The notes below the pieces were generated by a model. The model was not told the origin of the DNA. It searched no databases and worked only from the letters and a program-made list of their open reading frames with translations. Shown here piece after piece: positions 47,594 through 55,802 of a DNA stretch of 64,000 bases. Location of the stretch: positions 76,820-140,819 of the forward strand of contig DJEU01000025.1 of NCBI GenBank assembly GCA_002431395.1. Reading direction: 5' to 3'. Position 1 is the first letter of the stretch. Each line of letters opens with the position of its first letter. The stretch is from Lachnoclostridium sp. UBA5890. GTDB lineage: Bacteria > Bacillota > Clostridia > Lachnospirales > Lachnospiraceae. A program made the position numbers and the translations under genes.

Positions 47594-48637
47594 ATGAATT
47601 TAGAAGAATATAAAGGTGTATTTGTCTATGCACAGCAGGTAGACAATGAAATCAGCAGCATCGCACTTGAGCTGCTTGGAAAAGCAAATGAACTTGCAAA
47701 AGACCTTAATACAGATGTAACAGCTGTTTTGATCGGTTCCGGAGTTGCCGGACTGGTTGATACATTGGCTGAGTATGGTGCAGACAAGGTTATCGTTGTA
47801 GACGATCCTGAATTGAAAGATTACAGAACAGAGCCATATACGCATGCGCTTGCTTCCGTAATCAATGAGTACAAACCAGAAATTATGCTGGTAGGTGCTA
47901 CGGCAATCGGCCGTGACCTTGGTCCTCGTGTTTCCGCACGTGTGAAGACAGGTTTGACCGCTGACTGTACGGTACTTGAGATTGGTAACTTCCCAATCAA
48001 TGCTGTTCCTGGAAGAGAAGATCAGCAGAAGCACAATCAGCTTCTTATGACTCGTCCTGCATTTGGTGGAAATACGATCGCTACGATCGCATGTCCTGAC
48101 AACCGCCCACAGATGGCAACCGTTCGTCCGGGTGTTATGCAGAAGATTGAGCCAAAGGCTGGTGCAAAAGCAGAAGTGATCAACTACAATCCTGGATTTA
48201 CACCAAACAACAAATATGTTGAAATCCTTGATGTAGTAAAATCTGTAACAGATACCGTAGACATCATGGATGCAAAAATTCTTGTATCCGGTGGACGTGG
48301 TGTTGGTTCTAAGGAAAACTTCAAACTGTTGGAAGATCTCGCAGAGGTAATCGGCGGAACCGTAAGTTGTTCCCGTGCCGTTGTAGAGAATGAATGGCTT
48401 CCTGTAGAGCGTCAGGTAGGACAGACTGGTAAGACAGTACGTCCAAACGTATACTTCGCTATCGGTATTTCCGGAGCAATCCAGCATACCGCAGGTATGG
48501 AAGAATCTGACATCATCATTGCCATCAACAAAGATCCGGATGCACCAATCTTTGATGTAGCGGACTATGGTATTGTTGGAGATCTGAATAAGATTGTTCC
48601 ACTTTTGACAGAACAGTTGAAAGCACAGATCAAGTAA
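47594..48637 (+). CDS. etfA: Electron transfer flavoprotein, alpha subunit
   Basis: A 347-residue EtfA. The C-terminal FAD-binding part is SGGRGVGSKENFKLLEDLAE, then SRAVVENEWLPVERQVGQTG, GISGAIQHTAGMEESDIIIA and KDPDAPIFDVADYGIVGDL. It completes the operon and is followed by a terminator. Confidence 0.97.
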   Translation: MNLEEYKGVFVYAQQVDNEISSIALELLGKANELAKDLNTDVTAVLIGSGVAGLVDTLAEYGADKVIVVDDPELKDYRTEPYTHALASVINEYKPEIMLVGATAIGRDLGPRVSARVKTGLTADCTVLEIGNFPINAVPGREDQQKHNQLLMTRPAFGGNTIATIACPDNRPQMATVRPGVMQKIEPKAGAKAEVINYNPGFTPNNKYVEILDVVKSVTDTVDIMDAKILVSGGRGVGSKENFKLLEDLAEVIGGTVSCSRAVVENEWLPVERQVGQTGKTVRPNVYFAIGISGAIQHTAGMEESDIIIAINKDPDAPIFDVADYGIVGDLNKIVPLLTEQLKAQIK

Positions 48638-48658
48638 TAATAACGTATGATTTTTTGA

Positions 48659-48697
48659 TTCTCCCACTGATTTTTAATTGGTGGGAGAATTTTTTAT
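48659..48697 (+). terminator. Terminator of the butyrate operon
   Basis: TTCTCCCAC pairs with GTGGGAGAA, followed by T6. Confidence 0.9.
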
Positions 48698-48709
48698 AAG
48701 GGGAAACGG

Positions 48710-49993
48710 ATGAAAAAAATAGGAATTGTAATATGTAATTATAATAAAAAAGACTATGTATTAAATTGTATCCAGAGTGTATTAGAATCCAAAAATCAGG
48801 ATTTTGACCTGTATGTGGCAGACAATGCCTCGACGGATGGTTCCGTGGAAGCAATTAAGGAAACATATGGCGATGCCGTTACGGTTTTAGTTAATCCAGA
48901 AAATTTAGGGGGATCCGGCGGATTTAATCTTGGGATAAGGAAAATATTGGAAGAAGGATACGAATATTTATGCTGCCTCGACAACGATATCTTAGTGGAT
49001 GAAAATGCGCTTGGTGCATTGGCAGACTATCTCGATGCACATCCGGATACCGGTGTGTGTGGTTCGATCGTTTATCATATGGATTATCCGGACTATGTGC
49101 AGCAGTACGGACTGGATCTTGATTTTGAAAACTTTACGGCAATTACTCATTATGCGGATTATCTGGATGATGGAAACATTCCGGAGGTCAATGAATGCGA
49201 TACGGTAGCGACCTGCAGTGTTATGTTGCGGACTCGTTTTATCAAGGAAAGCGATATCGGAATCATGCCGGAAGACAACTTTATCTACTGGGATGATATG
49301 GAATGGTGTTATCGGTTTCATCTCGCCGGCTATAAAGTCGTAACGATAAAGGACAGTGTCGTGCTGCATAAAATGGGTTCCAATGCGAAACCGGTCAATA
49401 CGTTTATCAATTATTATATGTGGCGCAACCGGATTCATTTCTTCATGAAATATACGCCGGAAGAAAAACTGGATCGTATGAGCTATTGTATACTAAGCAG
49501 TGTATTCGATGCGATGTATGAGAGCATGTACCGCGAAGAACACAATATCATGCAGACCATTTCTTATGCATATTATGATGCCATCCGTGATGTGAGAGGA
49601 AAAGCATCCGATGGAAAAATCATGGATAATGATGCCGGTGACAGCCGTTTTCAGTCGTACCTCCAGACGAAAAAAACATATTATCTGAAAGCCGATACGA
49701 CAGAGGAAGAGCAGGAGGCGCAGGCATTTATCGAGGCACTGCAGACAAGATGTGAGCGTGTGACAAAGAGAACGGATGCCGAGGTAACCATTGCAGTCTG
49801 TCCGTATATCATGCGGTGTAAACGAGAACAATATCCTGAGAAAGATCAGATTATTTTGGATTCTTATAAGAACGTCATTTTGAATGAAAGTGACTGGGAG
49901 GTCGTGGCGCAGTACGATTATGCCAAATCTTTGTTTATTTATATGAACCAGGGAGCCTTTTTAGATGCGACAAAGGCATTGCGTGAAAGATGA
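48710..49993 (+). CDS. Family 2 glycosyltransferase
   Basis: A 427-residue GT-A glycosyltransferase, soluble. IGIVICNYNKKDYVLNCIQS opens the nucleotide-sugar fold, and DNASTDGS, ENLGGSGGFNLGIR, CLDNDILV (DxD-like) and WDDMEWCYRFHLAGYKVV (catalytic ED region) are the family blocks. Sequence style resembles rhamnosyl- or galactofuranosyl-transferases. The C-terminal third has no recognised domain. It may act in cell-surface polysaccharide synthesis; no polysaccharide cluster surrounds it. Confidence 0.88.
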   Translation: MKKIGIVICNYNKKDYVLNCIQSVLESKNQDFDLYVADNASTDGSVEAIKETYGDAVTVLVNPENLGGSGGFNLGIRKILEEGYEYLCCLDNDILVDENALGALADYLDAHPDTGVCGSIVYHMDYPDYVQQYGLDLDFENFTAITHYADYLDDGNIPEVNECDTVATCSVMLRTRFIKESDIGIMPEDNFIYWDDMEWCYRFHLAGYKVVTIKDSVVLHKMGSNAKPVNTFINYYMWRNRIHFFMKYTPEEKLDRMSYCILSSVFDAMYESMYREEHNIMQTISYAYYDAIRDVRGKASDGKIMDNDAGDSRFQSYLQTKKTYYLKADTTEEEQEAQAFIEALQTRCERVTKRTDAEVTIAVCPYIMRCKREQYPEKDQIILDSYKNVILNESDWEVVAQYDYAKSLFIYMNQGAFLDATKALRER

Positions 49994-50048
49994 GAATCTG
50001 ATACAATAGAAAAAGACACGATTTGATTAAATGATTTGGAGGGTAACT

Positions 50049-50885
50049 ATGAAACAGTGTTATATGAGATTTCCGGGTGGAAAGAAAAAAGCGTTTACCA
50101 TCAGCTATGACGACAATATTACGCAGGACGAGCGGTTGATTCAGAAAATGGAACAGTATCATATCAAGGGAACGTTTAACATTATTCCCGGCTGGTTTTC
50201 CAAAGAAGATGCTGTATTTCCGGAAGGAGAAACGTATATCAATGTAACCAGAAGAAAGGCAGAAGCGTTGTATGATAATTCGTTGGTTGAAGTGGCAAAT
50301 CATGGATATGATCATCAAAAATCTACAACTTTACCGCCAATGCAGCTGATGGAAGATATTATCAAGTGCCGTCAGGAATTGGAAGCGATGTATGGCCGGA
50401 TCATTACCGGATATGCATATCCATATGGCTTGTATAATGAAACGTTGATTCAGATATTAAAAAATGCAGGAATCCGTTATGCTCGTACGGTAGAGAGTAC
50501 GTATGAATTTCACTTGCCGGAAGACTGGCTGATCCTCAATCCGACCTGCCACCATGCAGAACCGGAATTAATGGAACTGGCAGAGAAATTTTTGAATGAT
50601 ACCGTGGCAGATGATTCCTATTTGTTTTATGTATGGGGACATACCTTTGAATTTGATCAGCAGGATAATTGGTACATTGTGGATGATTTGTTCGGAAAAG
50701 TTGCAGGAAGAGAAGATATCTGGTATGCAACGAATGGAGAAATTTGTAATTATCACAAAAAATATGAACAATTAATTTTTTCACAAGACGGGAAAAAAAT
50801 CTACAATCCAACAGATACCACCATCTGGCTGGAAGTTGACAATGTGGAAATGTCCATAGATTCGGGAGATATCAAAGAATTGTAA
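50049..50885 (+). CDS. Polysaccharide deacetylase (NodB-like)
   Basis: A 278-residue protein with a carbohydrate esterase 4 fold. KKAFTISYDDNITQDERLIQ carries the metal/catalytic Asp pair, and EVANHGYDHQ the HxxxH metal ligands. GYAYPYGLYNE is the family's third motif and VWGHTFEF the last. There is no signal peptide, so the substrate is intracellular or the protein is exported otherwise. ATG 50049 follows GGAGGG. Confidence 0.85.
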   Translation: MKQCYMRFPGGKKKAFTISYDDNITQDERLIQKMEQYHIKGTFNIIPGWFSKEDAVFPEGETYINVTRRKAEALYDNSLVEVANHGYDHQKSTTLPPMQLMEDIIKCRQELEAMYGRIITGYAYPYGLYNETLIQILKNAGIRYARTVESTYEFHLPEDWLILNPTCHHAEPELMELAEKFLNDTVADDSYLFYVWGHTFEFDQQDNWYIVDDLFGKVAGREDIWYATNGEICNYHKKYEQLIFSQDGKKIYNPTDTTIWLEVDNVEMSIDSGDIKEL

Positions 50886-50934
50886 AAAATATACATATAA
50901 CATCAAAGTTATAGTATTTATAACAAATTCTAAT

Positions 50935-50963
50935 TTGCCTTTTTCGAAAAACTGTGTTACAAT
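50935..50963 (+). promoter_or_regulatory. Promoter with a long leader before the SGNH hydrolase
   Basis: TTGCCT, 17 bases, TACAAT. The leader would be about 215 bases and includes the hairpin GTGGTACTATA/TATAGTGCCAC (51030-51055), which may act as an attenuator. The 297-base gap holds no other gene that I can see. Confidence 0.6.
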
Positions 50964-51182
50964 GTATTTCAGTAAGATAAATAACGTTAGCAAGGTATTT
51001 TTGATAATCCTTTTTCATACTTTTTTCTGGTGGTACTATAGCGATATAGTGCCACTTACTTTTATATAAAAAAATAGGTAACAATTCAGGATCAATGTAT
51101 GGGAGAAGAATGGATAGTTACAAAAATGGAATGATTTAGGGCTATAAGGTATTGAATTGTTGCGAAGATAAGGAGAAATGAG

Positions 51183-52205
51183 ATGAAGCAGTATATCTAC
51201 ATACAGTCGGAAGCATTGGAGCGGGCGAATCTTCAGCCAATCCGAGAAATCATAGAGGCCGGAATGCGGGGAGAACAGAAAAAAATTGCGGTGCTGGGAG
51301 CTTCTGTATCAAAAGGAGAAGCGGTAAAAAAGGGAAACGCCTTTTTAAATAAAATGGAAGAAAAATGGGAGAACTATTTTCCGGGAAGTGCCGTACCGGA
51401 ATTTATTAACGCCAGTGTCTCTGGAACATTCTCTGCCAATGCCTTGTTTATGATGGATGAATTGATGGAAAAAAAACCGGATCTTGTTTTTTTGGATTAC
51501 AGCGTCAATGATCCGGGACAGTATTATCTTCAGGAAGCATTTGAAGGCCTTGTACACCATTTTTTGGAAAATGGAACCTATGTCTGTGTCCTTTTGTTTT
51601 GCAATCAAAATGGGAACTGCACTCGTGGGGCGATGACCAGGATCGCGCATTATTATGACATTCCTCTTTTGGATATCGGAGGTGTCGTAATGGAAAATAT
51701 TCGGGAAAACCGATTTTCTTGGGATGAGTATGCAAGTGATTATGTGCATCCACGCATCGAAGGACATGAATTTATCGCTGACAATATTTTGCATTGTTTT
51801 CGGTATGCATTAGAAAGAAACGAGGAAATTCCACATGTAATTCCGGAGGAGCCTTGTTTTGACGGTTCTTTTTGGAAACTTGAAAAGTTGGAAGATTTAA
51901 ATTACGATGATAATCAAGTGTTTGTGACAAAAAAATATTGTTCCGTGATTGCGGCAGAATTTTTACAAATACCACAGGAAAATGATTTTAAAGTGGAAGT
52001 TTTGATAGATGGTGAAGTGAAAGAATGTTTGGAATTGTATTGGGAGTTTGCTTGGAACAATCGAATGGTTCGAATGATTCTTTCTGAACAAAAGGCCGGC
52101 TGGCACACCATCGAAATACGGCCAGCCGGTGGTAAACAGAATGATTGGAATTTGTTAAACCAATTTGATATCAAATTGGGAATCGGTTGTCTACAGGAAG
52201 ACTGA
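51183..52205 (+). CDS. SGNH/GDSL hydrolase
   Basis: A 340-residue esterase-like protein. The Ser block is IAVLGASVSKG (GxS in place of GDS), the Asn block VFLDYSVNDP and the Asp/His block DYVHPRIEGH, giving a full SGNH catalytic set. A C-terminal beta domain of about 110 residues follows. No signal peptide is present. It may deacylate sugars or polysaccharides together with the deacetylase upstream. Confidence 0.85.
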   Translation: MKQYIYIQSEALERANLQPIREIIEAGMRGEQKKIAVLGASVSKGEAVKKGNAFLNKMEEKWENYFPGSAVPEFINASVSGTFSANALFMMDELMEKKPDLVFLDYSVNDPGQYYLQEAFEGLVHHFLENGTYVCVLLFCNQNGNCTRGAMTRIAHYYDIPLLDIGGVVMENIRENRFSWDEYASDYVHPRIEGHEFIADNILHCFRYALERNEEIPHVIPEEPCFDGSFWKLEKLEDLNYDDNQVFVTKKYCSVIAAEFLQIPQENDFKVEVLIDGEVKECLELYWEFAWNNRMVRMILSEQKAGWHTIEIRPAGGKQNDWNLLNQFDIKLGIGCLQED

Positions 52206-52209
52206 TGCG

Positions 52210-53193
52210 TTAAGCAGTCAGCCAGGTTCCTAATCCGATCAGTTTTTTCAGCTCGATAATATATTCTTTGGCCGCTTTTGTCAGGAAGTGGTGTTTGTTG
52301 TAAGCGACAACGATCTCTTCCTGGAAAAGCTGGCTGGAACGTTTCGGTTCACGAATCTTATAATAATTTGGGTGCTCTTTGAAATTTCCAAAGCGGATCA
52401 GCGTGTCAGGAATGAAGCCGGCACCGAGGTTCGAAGTCACCCAGTGGAATTTTGTCTCAATGTTAGAAGCACGGAGAGTGATATCCGGTTTCATATTGAG
52501 GTTTTCAAAAATACTTGCCGAGAGATCCTGATATTCACTTTTGGAATCCAGCAGAATAAACGGAAGTTTTTCTGCCTCTGCGGCACTGACAGCGCAGTCT
52601 TCATATAATTTCTCGCTATCTTGTAAAATATCATCGACGGTCAGCACACTTTTTTCTTTTCCTTCATTCCATGGATTGGAAGGATTTACCGCCAGATAAA
52701 ATGTCTCCGTTGACAAACTTTCGGACGTGAAAAACTGTGGCTGGAAGACATCGTTTTCGATGCAGATGTCAATGTCACCATCCAAAAGATATTGTTTCAA
52801 AATCTCGATCGGCTCGGAGATGATATTGATCGAAATTCCCGGATATTTTTCTTTAAAATAGGCAATGCTTTTTGGAAGCATGCAGGCAGCGCGGAATGGA
52901 GAAGTCCCAATCGTCAATGTCCCAAACTGGAGATCGTTGATCTCCGATACACGGTTTTGCAGTTCGCGGTTTACATTTTCAATTTTTTTTGCTGCTTCAT
53001 AGTAGGCGATACCTACCGGTGTCAATTTGATCGGCTGTGTTGTTCGGTCGAACAGTGGTGCGCCAATCGTATATTCCATATTTTTAACCAGCTGGCTGAT
53101 CGATGGCTGGGTAACAACCAGTTTCTTTGCAGCCGCGGAAAAACTTCCCTCTTCTGTAATGGCAATGATGTATTGAATCTGTTGTGTCGTCAT
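52210..53193 (-). CDS. LysR-family transcriptional regulator
   Basis: A 327-residue regulator. The N-terminal winged helix-turn-helix is QQIQYIIAITEEGSFSAAAK then KLVVTQPSISQLVKNMEYTI (residues 4-42). A periplasmic-binding-like effector domain follows. It ends 5 bases from the SGNH hydrolase stop and is divergent from the GH5 gene, which it may control. ATG 53193 with AGAGG upstream is preferred to TTG 53202. Confidence 0.92.
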   Translation of the reverse strand: MTTQQIQYIIAITEEGSFSAAAKKLVVTQPSISQLVKNMEYTIGAPLFDRTTQPIKLTPVGIAYYEAAKKIENVNRELQNRVSEINDLQFGTLTIGTSPFRAACMLPKSIAYFKEKYPGISINIISEPIEILKQYLLDGDIDICIENDVFQPQFFTSESLSTETFYLAVNPSNPWNEGKEKSVLTVDDILQDSEKLYEDCAVSAAEAEKLPFILLDSKSEYQDLSASIFENLNMKPDITLRASNIETKFHWVTSNLGAGFIPDTLIRFGNFKEHPNYYKIREPKRSSQLFQEEIVVAYNKHHFLTKAAKEYIIELKKLIGLGTWLTA

Positions 53194-53278
53194 AAGTTTC
53201 AATCCTCTTTTTCATAATTATAGTATAATAACAGTATACAATATTTGTCTTCATTCTTCAACAATTTCTCGAAAGGAA

Positions 53279-53307
53279 TTGAAAAAAAGAGTGAAAAAAG
53301 TTATAAT
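53279..53307 (+). promoter_or_regulatory. Promoter of the GH5 glucanase gene
   Basis: TTGAAA, 17 bases, TATAAT, in the divergent region shared with the LysR gene. Confidence 0.75.
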
Positions 53308-53337
53308 GGAACAAAAAAGTATAGGAGTGTTACGAAA

Positions 53338-54297
53338 ATGAAAAAATGGATTTGGTGCAGTCTGATCGCAGCAGCTTTTCTGGGAGTGATTTTCCATGCG
53401 GATGCGGGGCGGGCAGCAAAAAAATGCGAACCGCTTCAGGTGCAGGGAACGAAAATTGTGAATTCCAAAGGAAAAACCGTCAATCTGCGCGGCGTGAGTA
53501 CGCACGGGATTGCCTGGTTTCCGCAGTATGTAAATAAAAAAGCCTTTCGAAGTTTCCAAAAAATGGGAGCCAACACCATACGTCTTGCGTTATACAGTGA
53601 TCCGGGAGCCGGTTATCAGAAATCTCTCTACAGTAAAGTAGAAGAGGGGGTAAAGGCAGCGACGGATCTTGGAATGTATGTGATTCTGGACTGGCATATT
53701 TTGTCGGATGGTAATCCAAAGACAAATCAGTCAAAAGCAAAAGAATTTTTTACTTATTTTTCTAAAAAATATGCAGCACAGACGAATGTCATTTATGAGA
53801 TCTGCAATGAACCAAACGGAAATGTAACCTGGAAAAAAGACATCAAACCTTATGCGGAGTCCATGATTTCCCTGATCCGAAAGAACGATAAGGATGCGCT
53901 GATCATTGTCGGCACACCGACGTGGTCGCAGGACGTAGATGTTGTGGCGGACGATCCGATTCGGGAGCAGACCAATATATTGTATGCCCTTCATTTTTAC
54001 GCGGCGACACATGGTGACGGCATCCGCAATAAACTGATTCAGGCGCACAAGAAAAATCTTCCGGTCATCGTAAGTGAATTTTCAATCTGTGACGCTTCCG
54101 GTAATGGTGTCATCAACAAAAAAGAGGCTAAGAAGTGGATGCGCCTTTTGAAAAAGTACAATATCGGAAGAGTGGCATGGAGTCTCTGTAACAAAAATGA
54201 GACGTCGGCACTTTTGAAGCCATCATGCAAAACGACAACGAATATTAAGAAAAGCCATTTGTCCAAAAGCGGAAAATGGATCGTGAAGAACTGGTAA
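53338..54297 (+). CDS. Secreted GH5 endoglucanase
   Basis: A 319-residue glycoside hydrolase family 5 enzyme (cellulase A type) with a signal peptide (MKKWIWCSLIAAAFLGVIFH, cleaved after ADAGRA). LRGVSTHGIAWFPQYVNKKA, IYEICNEPNG with the acid/base Glu, LHFYAATHG and VIVSEFSICDASGNG with the nucleophile Glu are all present. It would cut beta-1,4-glucans outside the cell. No carbohydrate-binding or anchoring domain is attached. ATG 53338 has ATAGGAG upstream. Confidence 0.92.
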   Translation: MKKWIWCSLIAAAFLGVIFHADAGRAAKKCEPLQVQGTKIVNSKGKTVNLRGVSTHGIAWFPQYVNKKAFRSFQKMGANTIRLALYSDPGAGYQKSLYSKVEEGVKAATDLGMYVILDWHILSDGNPKTNQSKAKEFFTYFSKKYAAQTNVIYEICNEPNGNVTWKKDIKPYAESMISLIRKNDKDALIIVGTPTWSQDVDVVADDPIREQTNILYALHFYAATHGDGIRNKLIQAHKKNLPVIVSEFSICDASGNGVINKKEAKKWMRLLKKYNIGRVAWSLCNKNETSALLKPSCKTTTNIKKSHLSKSGKWIVKNW

Positions 54298-54304
54298 TTT
54301 CATC

Positions 54305-54333
54305 TTGTGAAATTGTACAAGTCATTGTATAAT
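54305..54333 (+). promoter_or_regulatory. Promoter of the DUF4867 gene
   Basis: TTGTGA, 17 bases, TATAAT, 41 bases before the ATG. Confidence 0.7.
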
Positions 54334-54373
54334 ATAAGTAATAAAATTTATCACATAGGAGGGTATTTTAATT

Positions 54374-55003
54374 ATGAGTATTCAGATTCAAAAAGTAACG
54401 GATGCATCTTTCAAAAGATATGGACGTGTTCTGACAGGCGAGTACGATGTAGATGCATTGATCGAGAAAATGCAGGAGATGCCTTGCCCGGATGACGAAG
54501 TTGTTTATGTGCCATCCGAAAGCGCATTGGAGGCACTGCCGGTGATGAAAGATTTTACAGATAGTTTGTACGGTGGACTTCCGATTCAGATTGGATACTG
54601 CAATGGTAACAACCATCTTTTGAATGCAGTAGAATATCATCGTTCTTCCGAAATCAATGTCGCAGCTACCGATTTGATCCTTTTGATCGGAAGTGAGCAG
54701 GACATTGAGGAAGATGATACCTATGATACTTCTAAAATCGAGGCATTTTTAGTACCAAAGGGAACCGTGATCGACGTATATGCAACGACACTTCACTATG
54801 CTCCATGCAGCGTAGACGGTGCAAACTTCCGCTGTGTAGTCGTGCTTCCAAAAGATACGAACCTTGATCTGGTGGTAAAACCGGAGGGAGCAAAAGAAGA
54901 CAAACTTTTGGTAGCCCGCAATAAATGGCTGATCGCCCATCCGGATGCAAAGATCGAAGGCGCATTCAATGGTTTGAAAGGCGAAAATATCTCTGTAAAA
55001 TAA
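54374..55003 (+). CDS. DUF4867-family cupin-like protein
   Basis: A 209-residue protein starting MSIQIQKVTDASFKRYGRVL, with YGGLPIQIGYCNGNNHLLNA, VEYHRSSEINVAATDLILLI and LVPKGTVIDVYATTLHYAPC. This is the pattern of DUF4867, a cupin-like family that often appears near sugar-acid metabolism genes; its exact reaction is unknown to me. The His residues in NGNNHLLNAVEYH and TLHYAPC could bind metal. It is a single gene with its own promoter. An inverted repeat in the 3' region (AGCCGGATTTCTCCCGATGA with TGTCCGGCT) may end transcription near 55070. Confidence 0.8.
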   Translation: MSIQIQKVTDASFKRYGRVLTGEYDVDALIEKMQEMPCPDDEVVYVPSESALEALPVMKDFTDSLYGGLPIQIGYCNGNNHLLNAVEYHRSSEINVAATDLILLIGSEQDIEEDDTYDTSKIEAFLVPKGTVIDVYATTLHYAPCSVDGANFRCVVVLPKDTNLDLVVKPEGAKEDKLLVARNKWLIAHPDAKIEGAFNGLKGENISVK

Positions 55004-55089
55004 GAAATAGAATAACGATTGCGATAGAAGCCGGATTTCTCCCGATGAGATGTCCGGCTTCTTTTTATGAAAAAAATTGCATTTTGGTA

Positions 55090-55149
55090 TTGACAAATTC
55101 AAAACATATGAATATAATTAAATATGTAAATATGAATAAACGTTCATAT
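55090..55149 (+). promoter_or_regulatory. Promoter and ArsR-type operator of the metal operon
   Basis: TTGACA at 55090-55095, 17 bases, TATAAT at 55113-55118. Downstream lies ATATGAA-TAAACG-TTCATAT (55130-55149), and CATATGAATAT overlaps the -10. The ATATGAA/TTCATAT half-sites are those of SmtB/CadC repressors. Confidence 0.85.
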
Positions 55150-55177
55150 GATAAATTTTGAGAAAGGAGCAGAACAT

Positions 55178-55543
55178 ATGAAACAGCAAGAAACAAATGG
55201 TGATTTTCTGGCAGTACATGCCGATGTGGTAAAACGGGTTTTAGACAAACAGCCGGCAGAAGAAGAATTGTACGATCTCGCAGAGCTTTTTAAAGTATTT
55301 GGAGATTCGACCCGCATCCGTATCCTGCATGCTTTGCTGGAAACGGAATTGTGTGTAGGCGATATGGCACAGATATTGAATCTGTCCCAGTCCGCAGTCA
55401 GCCACCAACTCAAAATTTTGAAAGACGCGAAACTTGTTCGATTCCGAAGAGAAGGAAAGATTATTTTTTATGCATTGGATGATGAACATGTGAGAAACAT
55501 ATTGAGTATGGGCGTAGAACATGTTGAAGAAGAACAAAAATAA
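55178..55543 (+). CDS. ArsR/SmtB-family metal sensor repressor
   Basis: A 121-residue winged-helix repressor: FGDSTRIRILHALLETELCV, GDMAQILNLSQSAVSHQLKI, then LKDAKLVRFRREGKIIFYAL. The recognition helix is QSAVSHQLK. The C-terminal DDEHVRNILSMGVEHVEEEQ carries Asp/His residues at the alpha-5 metal site, pointing to zinc or cadmium. It heads the operon with the HMA protein and the P1B ATPase and should leave the DNA when metal binds. Confidence 0.92.
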   Translation: MKQQETNGDFLAVHADVVKRVLDKQPAEEELYDLAELFKVFGDSTRIRILHALLETELCVGDMAQILNLSQSAVSHQLKILKDAKLVRFRREGKIIFYALDDEHVRNILSMGVEHVEEEQK

Positions 55544-55569
55544 TTTAGTAAAAAATGGAGGTCATTATC

Positions 55570-55788
55570 ATGAAAAAGACATACAAAGTAGACGTAGATT
55601 GTGCAAACTGTGCAGCAAAGATGGAAGAAGCAGTAAAAAATACAGCAGGTGTAATAGATGCTGCGTTGAGTTTTATGACATTGAAATTGAAAGTGGAATT
55701 TGAAGAAGGCGCCGATGTAAATGCAGTTATGCAGGAGGCTTACAAAAACTGTAAAAAAGTAGAGGACGATTGTGAAATCTTCCTGTAA
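55570..55788 (+). CDS. Small heavy-metal-associated (HMA) domain protein
   Basis: A 72-residue HMA protein with the CxxC metal site in DVDCANCAAKMEEAVKNTAG and a ferredoxin-like fold. The ATPase encoded next lacks such a domain at its own N-terminus, so this separate protein probably hands it metal. It ends 14 bases before the ATPase start and ends in DDCEIFL. Confidence 0.9.
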   Translation: MKKTYKVDVDCANCAAKMEEAVKNTAGVIDAALSFMTLKLKVEFEEGADVNAVMQEAYKNCKKVEDDCEIFL

Positions 55789-55802
55789 AGGAGAGAATGT
55801 TT

